From the NCBI GenBank assembly GCA_949318235.1, contig OX439131.1, positions 48,336,422 to 48,400,421 on the forward strand: a stretch of 64,000 nt of DNA. Direction: 5' to 3'. How positions within the stretch are numbered: the first letter of the stretch is position 1; each line of letters opens with the position of its first letter. Shown here one piece after another: positions 34,355 through 44,389 of this stretch. This DNA is from Ecdyonurus torrentis (Eukaryota; Arthropoda; Insecta; Ephemeroptera; Heptageniidae). The position numbers and the translations under genes were made by a program. Below the pieces are notes generated by a model that was not told the DNA's origin, did not search any database, and worked only from the letters and a program-made list of their open reading frames with translations.

Positions 34355-37300
34355 CTGCAACAATACAATTAACAACAATTAAGTCAACTTTTACCTGCAC
34401 TTCACAATTAATATTATTTAATTTTTAATTAAACAATGCAAAAATATGTAGTTAACTAACATGCACAGGGAAAAGAGAATAATTACCAGCGCTGGCCTTA
34501 CGTACCTGCACAGTAGAAGTTGTATGGAGAGGTCAAGGTCTTACGTGGCACAGTGTTATGTTATAAAAATATCATTTAATAACTGAGAGCTTTTGTCATA
34601 TACACAGTAGATTGTACAGTAGTCCATCTCCTATAGCGGGAATGTCAGATCGAATGCGCGCCATAATTCCGACTGGGTGAAGGTGACAGAACTAGAAGCC
34701 GTAATTTGAAGTAATGTTACGTGTAGTTCTGACAACTTCACCCAGTCGGAATTATGGCGCGCATTCGATCTGACATTCCCGCTATAGGAGATGGACTACT
34801 GTATAATTTACTGTGTGTCATATATTAATGACATTATCAATCAAAGAAGAGATTTACTTGAGCACATCACTGAGCAGTGTGTAGCCTTGTACTGTACTGT
34901 GATGTGCTCAAGTAAATTTCTTCTTTGATTGATAATGTCATTAATCTATGACAAAAGCTCTCAGTTATGAAATGAATTTTTTTTTATAACTAAACTGTGT
35001 GCCACGTGGGACCTCGCCCTCTCCATACAACTTCTACTGTGCTAAGTAAGGCCAGCGCTGGTAATTATATCATTTTCTTTATTATTATTGGTTTTTTCCT
35101 TAAATTGACTATAATGATGTTTTGTAAACACTGTTCCCTTGCTCCAAAAAATACGCAATTCCATTTAAAAAAGCATTAGGTAATTATCATTGGTTTGGGG
35201 CAAGAAAAACATCAAACATCATTTATGTGTTTTACAATAAAATATTTTTATTATTATGTACTGTACACCTCTTTTCACAAAAACTGATACGCAAGTGCAT
35301 ACTATTGCATGGATGAACGAAGCAGTTTTTTGTGGGAGGAGCTGTATATAACATATTTAATGTTTGATAATATCTATGTATTCTGTATGTCGTAAGAAGT
35401 GACAAGTGTAAGCTTGCACATGACTGCAGTTTCAAAGTCACCCAGGTTGACTGTACGTAAAGGACATGCATGCCAGTAGACAGGTGCACATGACGGGTGG
35501 ATCCAGCCCAAAATTTTGGAGGGGGCGAGTTCCTATACAGCAATGTTAATTTTGGGGGTCGGTGGGTGGTGGGTGGTAATATCTGTAATATACTTTGATC
35601 ATTTTGGAGGGAGTAGTGGATCCACCCCTGACACATGATGGGGTACCAGAAGAGGTTATTAGAGGTGTTCAGATATTGTGACGTACCTTGGGGGCAGGTG
35701 AGTGGCTGTCACGTTGAGAGAGCTCCACGTCAACTCTACAGGGCGTAGAGAACCAAAGAAGTCTGTGATTGGTACATTGAAGGGATCTCGAGGGAACAAG
35801 TCCTTCCTCACCCCTACAGTGGAGATGCAAACTCTCTTGGGACAAACCCCCAGCTGTAACATACAATAAGCCACGTCACTACACTACTTGTTCACAATAA
35901 CATACATCGACATTGATGCGAAAAAATGTGTAACTCGTATTTTGTCAGGCAAAGCAAAATGTGTATCTCGTTTTTTGTCACGCAAAGCAATATGTATAAG
36001 TTGAGCGCCATCTCCATTACGTTCGGGAACAACTTACACATTTTGCTTAGCTTGACAATAAACGAGATACACATATTGCTTAGCGTGACAAAAAACAACT
36101 TACACATTTGCTTTCGCCTGACAAAATACGAGTTACACATTTTTTTTTTTTGCAACAACGTCGACATGTAGTTTGAGACTTTTTAATACAATTTTGAAAA
36201 TGAATTAAGCTGTGCACAAAAAGTATTATGTATAATTATGCACGAACAAAAATAACTATGTATCTATATAATAAAAAGTATCAATATGCATTTTTTAAAA
36301 AATAATGTATAAGTTATTCTAACACAATGAACTTATTGTTATTAAATTGTTATTCAATTATTTGTTTAAATTAAAAATTGTAACTGACTGTACTGTAAAA
36401 CAGTTGGGTTAAATTGAGAGTTTTTTAGCCTGACTTTGCCCAAAAAAACCGTTAATTATTATTATTATGTAGATTGATAATTACCATACCTTAATATCCA
36501 TGAATTAGACACCACCACATTGATTTTGTATTTATTTTCATTTTGATGGTTGAAATAACATGTATCTGACGTCACAATGTACCAGTGACTGACTTATCAT
36601 GTGACCAGACTTATGATTAGTCAGCCAATCACAGTCACTGGTACATTTGTGACGTCAGAAACATGTTATTTCAACCATCAAAATGAAAATAGATACAAAA
36701 TCAATGTGTTGGTGTCTAATTCATGGATATTAAGGTATGGTAATTATTAATTATCAATGTAGTATTCTATATGATAAAAAAGTAAGTTGACAAGGGCTCT
36801 ATACTAACTTATTTTCAGTACAATTTGTTTAATACAGCATAATAATTATGTCACATAACATTTATGTCACATAACATTTATGCTGTTAGCAAATGTAGCA
36901 TCATTTAGGCCTATGCTATAATAACATTAATGTAGCATAAATTAAGAAATTTATTCCATATGTGTGTCAAATGAGCAATTCAGGGGTAATTTGAGCTTTT
37001 ATTTTAAAAATAGATGTATAGGTACTTCTACATTTTTTTTTTTTTTTTTTTGAAAAATAATTTGAGTGTAGCCAACAGAGGTTGACCATGAAGTATTGTT
37101 GAGTTTCTCTTGACGCAGAAGTTGTTTACACTGTGGCAATGGCAAAAGTCTAAATAATCACTGAATAACATGACTGGGAATTTGGGATAATTCATATGAA
37201 AATATATTAAGTGGTACAACTGTAAACATAATGCAAAACCAGGGTTTAAAAAATGATGTGTAATTTTCAACACAGGAAAAACACTATTGATTTATATAAA

Positions 37301-39891
37301 GAGACAAATATGTTAAATATAAATACGTAGTATTAAGAAATTTTAAATGTGATATAACGGACACTTTCTGAGATATTAACTGTCAACATAACCCCTTAAC
37401 TGTATGTTATTTGGGTGTGGTGCAAGTACTTGCTATATTGAAGTGACTTAACCAACATTAAGTCCACTACTTACAAACTCTCCCATGGATTGCTTGCTGT
37501 CTGGCTCCACTTTCTCAAGGAAGTCCAGGGCGTAGTATGTGTATCTGTCTATGATGTAGACGCCTATAGCAGGGTCCACGTGGTGCTGAACAAACATACA
37601 AAATAGTTAACACTTTTTTTTTTTTTTTTTTTTTGCACTGACTAAACCTCTGCCAGTGAGGTATTTGCAGTTTTCCACCTGCTTTTAAGCACCCCCAATC
37701 AACCCTGTACATGTACTTGCGGGTTCATCCAAAACAGGTCAGCCACGGCCTAGCAAACATCCCGGCATACGCCATAACAGACTGAGGAAACAGTGGAAAC
37801 TCTCAGCCATGATGGTCGGCAAGATTGACCTTGCCTCCCTAGTCTCCAAGCTAGCTCTTTGCCATCAACAGGCTGCCGTAAAAGCCTGGATGGTGGCTGG
37901 GATTGAAGCCGCGGCTCTTGCATGCAATGATTTGTACATGTTATGTGTATACAGTATTTTGAAAAAATTGATAGTAAAACACATAGATGGACTAAGAAAA
38001 AAAATTGAAGAATGGGAGATAGTATGAGCTTACACTAACAGGGATGCCGTGGTAGAGAATCATTTCTTATTAATTTACAAATAATTATTATTTAAAAGAT
38101 CTTGAACACTGGTGCAGAGACTTACAGACAAAGAGTCCTCTCCCACTAGACTGCTAGCGACGGCCAAGATGTTGGGAGAGTAGAACTTCTCGTACATGGA
38201 GGCTGCCTGGCAAGTGTCGATCATAAAGAAGATCTCGTGGTACCTGAAGTCATCAACCACACCCAATGTTATGTAATGTTTGTTCCCTCCTCCCTTGTGC
38301 ACTGGAGCATAAAGAGCAGTCAATCACTAAAATCTTTCACAATAGATTTGCCAGATATGTTGTGTGTGCCAAGCCCCCGACACAAAGCCCCCTGGCCTGG
38401 CTGGCTGTGCTCCTACCTTCGTTTCTCCCACATCTGCTCCTGGCTCGTGATCTCCTCAGTCTAGACAATAGATATCAAACCCTTGACTTACTGCCTGACA
38501 CAAAGCCCCCTGGCGGCAGTGCTCCTACCTTCGTTTCTCCCACATCTGCTCCAGGGCGTCAGCCAGCTCCTGGCTCGTGATCTCCTCAGAGTCTTGGAAC
38601 TTGAGGAAGCCGTCTCCTCCGTGTCCAGTCAGATACACTAGCACGTTGCTTCCCTCATCTGTGAGCAGCTGCTTGGAGCGAGGCGTGCCTGGGGGCAGGC
38701 GGCCAGTCAGCAGACGCACAAAGTTCTCCACGGTCACCTGCCAATCAACAAAACAACAATTTTAAATCAATCTATAGGGTGTGTGCACATGACGTCATTC
38801 CAAGTGCTTTTTGATGCTCTTCTTGAGTAATGAATAACATTGCTCAGTATAGGACAAACATAGTTTTTATCTGTTTTCTTTAGAAAATGAGCTATTTTTT
38901 TATTATTATATTTTACTTGCATAATTGAAAAACTAATTCAACCTGTTAACAGCATCAATGCTCTCAAAAAAATTGTAAATTATTTTTAAACTGGCAAAAT
39001 GAGCCATTTTCCTGTACCGGCCAATGTTATTTAGTACTCACTTATGATGTTGACTTTAACATGAATGAAACCACCCTATTAGAAGACGTTACAAAAGTAG
39101 AGTTGCAGCAATACTAACAATACTTCACTATGATACGACCAGTGCATGTTGTTTTTCCCAAGTATGTTCTTTCAAATTTACTGTATCATACATAACCAGA
39201 ATGGTTTATTTTCCTTGATCTCTCAAAGAACCAAAGTACCGACAATTACCTCATAGCCCCGATAGTCGACCTCGACGTCATCTCCATACACGTTGATGTG
39301 CTGGTTAGCATTGTTGAAGACAGTGGCAGGACGAGGGTTCCTTGGATTGCACGCCATGTCATCTGCTACCATCAGGATGATCTGACTGCAATAACATAAG
39401 GATTTAGTTGTTTACATCACTACGTCATACTGTCTCCAGCTGACCACTACTTTTCTGTAGGAATGTCTAATGCAATCCTATTTGCATTACATAAATTATT
39501 TACTTACATTACTAAACCAAACTTTTTTTTTTTTTTTTGAAAATAATTTAACTGCAGCTAACAGAATTTAATCATGAAGTATTGTTGAGTTTCTCTTGAT
39601 GCAGAAGTTGTTTACACTGTGGCAATGGTAAAAGTCTAAATAATCACTCACTACCAAAACTGGGAATTTAGGATAATGCATATGAAAATATATAAATTTT
39701 GTGTAAAAAAGTGTGCAATTTTTTAAAGCAAAGCAACAGAATTTATGAAAATCATTAGCGTTGTTTGGAAGTATAGAATCACAGCAGGGTTCGACCGGGT
39801 TTTTTAACCTGGATTTTTGCCGGGCGGTTTTTTATAAAAAACCGGGCAATAAGATTTTTAAAAAAACCCGGTTTTTTAAAAAGCCGGTTTA

Positions 39892-39923
<32 letters not shown>

Positions 39924-42129
39924 AAAAAAAAGAAACCGAAATACTATATAATAAAAGAGTGGAAAAGTAGTCTCTTTTTTTCATCAAAATAGTCTTCAAA
40001 ATTAAAAAATAGTCTAAAAATAGTCTCTAAAAATAATAAAATAGTCGGAAAAAAGTCTTTGTAATTTATATAGCTCATTAGTGACTTTATTTATTAGTAT
40101 AACATGTCTGAATTTATCTGTTTTCTTAATAGTCTCTAGGATTGCCTTAAAAAAAAAATCTAGTCTTAAAAAATTACATCGGTCTAAAATAGCATTGTCT
40201 AAATAATAATAAAAAAAAATCTTCAAAGACCACTAAAAACATTTTTTTAAGGCGAATTAGTATGAACACAAAATAAAGAAGCTTTGGTACTTAAAAATTT
40301 AATTATGTCAAACACGTGAAACATGATCAAATATAAGTTATTCGTCACCTTAAAGATAACAATACATGTAAATGTGTAAATGCAAATTTGAGTGGAAATT
40401 TGTAGTCAAATAAGAAACTTTTTTTTAAATTAAAATTATTATTAAATTAAAACTTTTTTCGAAAAAAAAAATATAATAAAAATAAAAAATATCTTAAATT
40501 TACTCAATTTTATTTGAAAATTATTGTGTTCCAACAAAACATGTTGCAAATAAATAATAAAAAAAAATTATTGTGAAAATATGGTTTACTTTTAGCGATT
40601 TCCAGTCCAAGTCAGTCACGTTCTACGTCAATTTTCCGTTATTTTTGTCAGAAATATCGAAAAACATCGTAAAAAGGCAAAATAGTCCGAAAAGTCTTGA
40701 AAGTCCAAAATAGTCTTGGAGACTAAAATAGTCGCGAAATAGTCTTTTTTTAATTTTGTATATAGGCTTGAAATCGTGTGATTCGTTGAAATTTTAAGTA
40801 AAAACCCCAATAGTCTCAATATTGACAATAGTCTAAAGACTATTTTTCCGCTCTCTTAAATAATAACAGTCGAAATTCTTAATTTACTTGTATTACTATA
40901 ATTACTATGAATAAATAAACCTCTATAAAATTGATATTTGATGTTTTTTTGTTTTTTTTTTTTTTTTTTTTTTTTTTTTTCATGACTAAAAAACATGCGA
41001 GTTTATTATTTTATTATTTTTATGTTATTATTGTAAAAATTAGAAAAAAATTAAAAAACCGGGTTTTTTTTACTTAAAAAACCGGGTTTTATTAAAAAAA
41101 ACGGGCTATAAAACCCGGTTTTACCTGCCGGCCGGTTTTATTAAAAAAACCGGGTTTAATCCGAACCCTGAATCACAGTGAAGTACTGTACCTCAAGTTT
41201 GATTGAGTTTAAGAGATGTCAAATATGAGAGCATAACTTTAAGTTGCACAATAGACGTACTAGAGCACAATTTTAAGCATGCACTGTATAATTTTATGAT
41301 GACTATTCCACCAAACCCATGCTAAATATTGTAACTTCCAGCCACCACCTGCATAATAGGTTTCTACAAGAGCAGTGAAGGTGCATTCACAAAATCAATT
41401 AATTGTTTGTAAATTTGTGCTGCAAAATAATTATTCCCATGTAAAACAATGCTACGGAACTAAACAATTTACTGTGCAAAGTTATAACAAGTAAATGAGT
41501 AGGAAATGCACCCTTACGAAACCACTCTACCATAATGTGGGGTGATTTTGCCACCCCATTTTTTTACCTGTACTTTTTTACTCCTAATGTATTACTGTGC
41601 AAAATTTCAGACTTTTCTTTCTTTAGAACTTTTTAGTCAAATCCCATAGTAGCTGATTTCCCACCTTAAACATATCTAACCTGAGAAACTTGTTAGTAAG
41701 CAATGCAGTTTACTACCTAAATTTAGGTATTTACCTGTCAGGGATGCCAAGTCGCTTGACGCTGCGGTATATGGAGAGCACGTTGGCCACATGTCTGTAG
41801 TTGAACCAGAACCTTGAGGTGTCGACCAAGACTGCCCAGTTGTTAGTGTGGCCTGGCTGCTGGGACGTCGCACCCTGAAATATATCAACCATGTTATTAT
41901 GCAGCTAAATATGGTTCAGTAGTTGGCAGCTGTAAAGTATACAAGTATTCCAGCCCCATAAGAAATTTCTATAACTCTTTCTATTGTTGAGAGATCACGA
42001 TTGCCATTTAAATGCATGTTACAGTATTTGAGTGAGATTTTCAACAATATAGAAATAATTTGGTCAGAATAATTGGTAGCTAGGAACTTTACCTAATTGT
42101 TGGCAGATGTGTTTTTGAAAACATGGAGA

Positions 42130-42214
<85 letters not shown>

Positions 42215-43158
42215 TCACTCCACCAATAAAACTATAGACTTGAAACTTGGAAATTTAGTGCTGAGGGTATGAATGGCATCAAGAATTCTCTAAATTCAAT
42301 ATTTCTCAAACTAAGCTTTTTCCATTCAAATTAAGCATACTATCAACTGGGTCTCTATATACCACAGCTAGCAGTGTTCTCTTTATTTGCTGGGCAAGTT
42401 GGGTGGGGTAAGGACGCATGTATGTATGTATATGTACATATGCATACAGAACAGAGGTACAGTATCTACCTATTTATAACACATATTATTATTATGTATC
42501 ATATATGTACAGCTCTGACCACTAGTTTAAGAACGGGGCAGCGGTGGTCACTGCATTTCCCATAAAGATAACATAGTGTGGTTGCGGGTTGCCTATGCAA
42601 ATCGTTCTCAAACTTTTGACCAGAGCTGTACATGTATATGGTAATTGTACCAGTTTTATCGTTTTATCAGCAGTTGTATTTTTTTTTAAATACCTAGCTT
42701 CCACTAATTTTAGGGCTTTGAAATTTTAGCACAAAAGAAATTCGCAATCATTTTTGAGTAAATATTTTAAAACTCTCAAAATGAGTGGAACGTATGTATA
42801 TTATAAAAAAGCAGCAAACACACTTGCCGATAATTATTACAATTACCATACGTCATTTACATTTTTCTCTTCCAAAATTCGTACTGCAGCAATTTTCTTT
42901 TTAAAAAAGCATCAAAATTGTCACAGGGGTCCGTCAAAAAATATTTAAAAATTAGGAGTTTCTTTGCACCGTCCGTAATTGGCTATGGCCTGTATAGCAA
43001 GCTCCGCCGGTAAGCCTCGTTGATTTAATTAAATTTAATTAGGTGGTACTGGTACATATAATTACCTCTGAGGCGGTATAAAGCAGCGAGCAAATGAAGA
43101 AAATCGATGACACAAACTTGAAGCTCGATGCTGGAGATTGACAGCACGGAAATCGCAT
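34255..43158 (-). CDS. PIGK: GPI-anchor transamidase catalytic subunit (PIGK/GPI8), complete, eight exons
   Basis: Cysteine peptidase (C13 legumain family) of the ER transamidase complex; it cleaves the C-terminal GPI signal of precursor proteins and joins them to the GPI lipid. Exons: 43158-43066, 41874-41735, 39385-39250, 38737-38529, 38243-38126, 37585-37475, 35853-35687, 34354-34255. All borders are GT-AG with matching phases; 357 residues. Residues about 12-28 are a hydrophobic signal peptide. The mature region begins near [20 protein letters not shown]. The catalytic pair is H162 (YLTGHGGDG) and C204 (IDTCQAAS), two less than human H164/C206. C90 in [11 protein letters not shown] matches the human cysteine that disulfide-bonds [19 protein letters not shown] and VPITDFFGS are conserved. 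The C-terminus (after 325) is a short hydrophilic tail, and no transmembrane helix is found, unlike human PIGK. Introns hold SINEs, MITEs and a partial duplication of exon 4. Confidence 0.97.
34483..35064. mobile_element. Family D hairpin MITE containing a second hairpin
   Basis: AATTACCAGCGCTGGCCTTAC to GTAAGGCCAGCGCTGGTAATT with the GAAGAGATTTACTTGAGCAC arms near 34843-34862. The left arm is split at 34603 by another palindromic element. Lies in PIGK intron 7. Confidence 0.85.
34603..34815. mobile_element. Palindromic MITE inserted in family D, 9-bp target duplication
   Basis: Starts CACAGTAGATTGTACAGTAG, ends CTACTGTATAATTTACTGTG. The long arms (TCCATCTCCTATAGCGGG, CGAATGCGCGCCATAATTCC) are exactly complementary, with a loop near 34700-34720. 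Flanked by TGTCATATA (34594-34602; 34816-34824). Excision with one repeat restores TTTTGTCATATATTAATGAC, as expected from the intact opposite arm of D. Confidence 0.85.
35122..35225. mobile_element. Family K small hairpin
   Basis: TTTTGTAAACACTGTTCCCTT on the left; TTTGGGGCAAGAAAAACATC on the right is a decayed complement. Confidence 0.5.
35494..35630. mobile_element. hAT-like MITE, 137 bp
   Basis: CGGGTGGATCCAGCCC on the left, AGTGGATCCACCCCTG on the right. Flanks GCACATGA (35486-35493) and ACACATGA (35631-35638) match 7 of 8. The CAGGGGTGGATCCA terminus is of hAT type. In PIGK intron 7. Confidence 0.75.
35687..35853 (-). CDS. PIGK: PIGK exon 7
   Basis: 55 codons plus two bases: [34 protein letters not shown]. 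Acceptor TTACAG, donor GTACGT. Confidence 0.95.
35902..36171. mobile_element. Palindromic element built of short direct repeats
   Basis: TIRs ACATCGACATTGATGC and GCAACAACGTCGACATGT. Each arm is made of repeated units of about 37 bp (GTGTAACTCGTATTTTGTCA, GTGTATCTCGTTTTTTGTCA and so on, each followed by CGCAAAGCAA-like sequence). It gives similar open frames on both strands, which are artefacts. In PIGK intron 6. Confidence 0.75.
36478..36751. mobile_element. Long near-perfect hairpin
   Basis: ATTACCATACCTTAATATCC and TTTGATGGTTGAAATAACAT pair with their complements at the right. The inner arm CTGACGTCACAATGTACCAG pairs with CTGGTACATTTGTGACGTCAG. Arms of about 120 bp, loop near 36610. In PIGK intron 6. 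Confidence 0.8.
36797..36970 (+). mobile_element. Family C copy
   Basis: ACTTATTTTCAGTACAATTTG, ACAGCATAATAATTATGTC with an 18-bp tandem duplication (CACATAACATTTATGT twice), to GCATAAATTAAGAAATTTAT. Confidence 0.6.
37475..37585 (-). CDS. PIGK: PIGK exon 6
   Basis: 37 codons, phase 0 on both sides: [20 protein letters not shown] to SMGEF. Confidence 0.96.
37613..37935 (-). mobile_element. tRNA-derived SINE in PIGK intron 5
   Basis: Minus strand from about 37935: GCATGCAAGAGCCGCGGCTTC with B-box-like GGCTTCAATCCCAGCC, then GAGAGTTTCCACTGTTTCC and ATGGCGTATGCCGGGATG, ending in poly(A) (T22 at 37613-37634). The tail starts only about 27 bp into the intron side of exon 6. Confidence 0.65.
38126..38243 (-). 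CDS. PIGK: PIGK exon 5 (catalytic Cys)
   Basis: One base plus 39 codons: [20 protein letters not shown] with the nucleophile C204, then [10 protein letters not shown]. Donor GTAAGT. Confidence 0.97.
38379..38459 (-). pseudogene. PIGK: Partial tandem duplicate of PIGK exon 4 end and donor
   Basis: Repeats the segment 38497-38590 (GACACAAAGCCCCCTGGC, then GTGCTCCTACCTTCGTTTC, then CTGGCTCGTGATCTCCTCAG). On the minus strand it reproduces the last exon 4 codons [13 protein letters not shown] with 18 bases (six codons, LADALE) missing, followed by an identical AAG|GTAGGA donor at 38417/38416. It has an in-frame TAG just upstream and no acceptor, so it is not a usable exon. Confidence 0.85.
38529..38737 (-). 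CDS. PIGK: PIGK exon 4 (catalytic His)
   Basis: 69 codons plus two bases. Contains [19 protein letters not shown] with catalytic H162. The donor AAG|GTAGGA is duplicated 112 bp downstream in intron 4. Confidence 0.97.
38773..39079 (+). mobile_element. Family A MITE in PIGK intron 3
   Basis: TATAGGGTGTGTGCACATGACG to AATGAAACCACCCTAT, very close to the copy at 3490-3799. Confidence 0.8.
39250..39385 (-). CDS. PIGK: PIGK exon 3
   Basis: Encodes [19 protein letters not shown] and [15 protein letters not shown], including the PIGT-linking cysteine (C90). Confidence 0.97.
39785..41170. mobile_element. 1.39-kb hAT-like element with 8-bp target duplication
   Basis: TIRs CAGGGTTCGACCGGG and the complement in ATCCGAACCCTG. 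Flanked by AATCACAG at 39777-39784 and 41171-41178, a perfect 8-bp duplication. Both ends hold many AAACCCGGTTTT-type subterminal repeats (39795-39900, 41050-41160). No transposase frame. A second element (39955-40857) fills the centre. In PIGK intron 2. Confidence 0.85.
39955..40857. mobile_element. ATAGTC-rich element nested in the hAT-like element
   Basis: Left AAGAGTGGAAAAGTAGTC and right GACTATTTTTCCGCTCTCTT are inverted. ATAGTCT/AGTCT motifs occur in dense clusters for about 250 bp inside each end (39964-40200; 40680-40850). The flanks ATAATAA/AAATAATAA may be a target duplication, but low complexity prevents certainty. Confidence 0.6.
41520..41680 (-). mobile_element. Long-form family B internal fragment
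   Basis: TGCAAAATTTCAGACTTTTC and TTTTTAGTCAAATCCCATAG match the complement of 10870-10940. No TIRs. Confidence 0.45.
41735..41874 (-). CDS. PIGK: PIGK exon 2
   Basis: 46 codons plus two bases. [20 protein letters not shown] and [11 protein letters not shown] are family hallmarks. Acceptor TTTCAG, donor GTAAAT. Confidence 0.96.
41933..42091. mobile_element. Family L MITE, single unit
   Basis: TAAAGTATACAAGTATTCCAG to TGGTAGCTAGGAACTTTA. In PIGK intron 1. Confidence 0.65.
42127..42210 (+). repeat. (GA)n microsatellite
   Basis: About 40 AG units with one G-rich interruption at the left. In PIGK intron 1. Confidence 0.97.
42508..42634. mobile_element. Family H Tc1-like MITE
   Basis: TACAGCTCTGACCACTAGTT to CTTTTGACCAGAGCTGTACA with the conserved GATAACATAGTGTGGTTGCG core. 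In PIGK intron 1. Confidence 0.8.
43066..43158 (-). CDS. PIGK: PIGK exon 1 (signal peptide)
   Basis: 31 codons; ATG at 43158-43156, hydrophobic core [16 protein letters not shown], donor GTAATT. A TGACGTCA motif (43161-43168) lies 2 bp upstream of the ATG, a CRE-like sequence of unknown relevance. The short exon is supported by phase and by signal-peptide character, not by sequence conservation. Confidence 0.85.
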
Positions 43159-43517
43159 TTTGACGTCACTTAAGTCGTATTTAGGACAATATTAACACAG
43201 AAATATGAACCTAACTTCGTGGTTGCACTATCTGTATTGACTAGATATTATCGTTGTGTGATGAGAGATCAATATTTATCACAATAAAACGAACAAAATA
43301 CAAAAAATTACCAGTGAAAACAAAACATTTTGTTTTTTTTTCGCAGCTGATGACTTCGTGTAAATTCGGAACAAGAAGTCACTTTTACTTCGGCAATATT
43401 CGGTATAGTGGCGCGCTCAACGAGCGATCTTTTTCAAAACGTTATTTTTTAATTTTTTTCTTTCAGCACGTCTCGTCAGCTCGTCCTTTGAACGAATTTA
43501 TTTTATATTGCTGTATC

Positions 43518-43830
43518 CGTATGACGTCATATTTAATGCACTTGGATGCCATACTGTAGTAATGAATAACATTGCTCAGCATAGGACAAACGTCGTTTTA
43601 TGTTAATATATTCCTTTGGAAAATTTTAGTATTTTTTTTTTTCGCACACTTAAATGAATACGTCAATCAACTTTGTTATCAAAAATATTTGCCAAGTATT
43701 TATTTTATACTATATACCGGCAAAATGTATCATTTTCTCATATTCTCCCATGTTATACATACAATTAAATCAGTGTGCTTCACTGCTCATGCATGCCTAT
43801 GATGGCGTCGACTTTTATATAAATCAGTGG
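43518..43830 (+). mobile_element. Family A MITE, ends eroded
   Basis: CGTATGACGTCATATTTAATG, TGCTCAGCATAGGACAAACG and ATGGCGTCGACTTTTATAT. Upstream of PIGK. Confidence 0.65.
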
Positions 43831-43869
43831 ATACTGGAGTGTTTGCAAATGTGAAATGAACTAATATGT

Positions 43870-44015
43870 ATTATGCATTCATGTTAAAGTCGACGCTATG
43901 TTGGTTGGATCACTCAATAACATAGGTTGACTAGGAAAATGACTTATTTTGGCAGTTTAAAAATACTAAGCAATTTTTTGAGAGCATTTTGCTGTTAAAA
44001 AAATTCTATCATGGT
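43870..44015 (-). mobile_element. Family A half-copy
   Basis: GCATTCATGTTAAAGTCGACG to TTTTTGAGAGCATTTTGCTG; the other half is missing where the large nested element begins. Confidence 0.6.
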
Positions 44016-44389
44016 GGGGGTACCCTAGTGAAAAAGTTATGCTTTTTTTATATTTTTTTTATACTTAAAGTATACTCAAAGTATACTTTAGGTAAGTATA
44101 AAATCATTGAAAAAGTATACTAAAAGCATAAAAAGTATACTTCCTATATGTTGTTATCGGACGTTATTATACTTTTTTTATGCTTAAAGTATACTTTTTC
44201 GATAAAAGTATACTAGCTAGAAAATAATATTTATAATAAAATAATGTTTTTTTAATACTTATTTTGTAATTATTATATACTTATTTTATACTTAAAAGTA
44301 TTTAATTTTATGATAATTTTGTTTAATTTTATGCTAATTTTATGTTCAAAGTATACTTATTTTGTAACTAAATTTCACCTAAAAGTATA

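Noticed and set aside
35892..36171. Cys-rich open frames of 81-91 residues on both strands
   Set aside because: They mirror each other because the DNA is palindromic and made of short repeats; not a gene.
42754..42948. 64-residue open frame upstream in PIGK intron 1
   Set aside because: Plus strand, Lys/Phe/Tyr/Asn composition typical of AT-rich DNA, no homology recognised.
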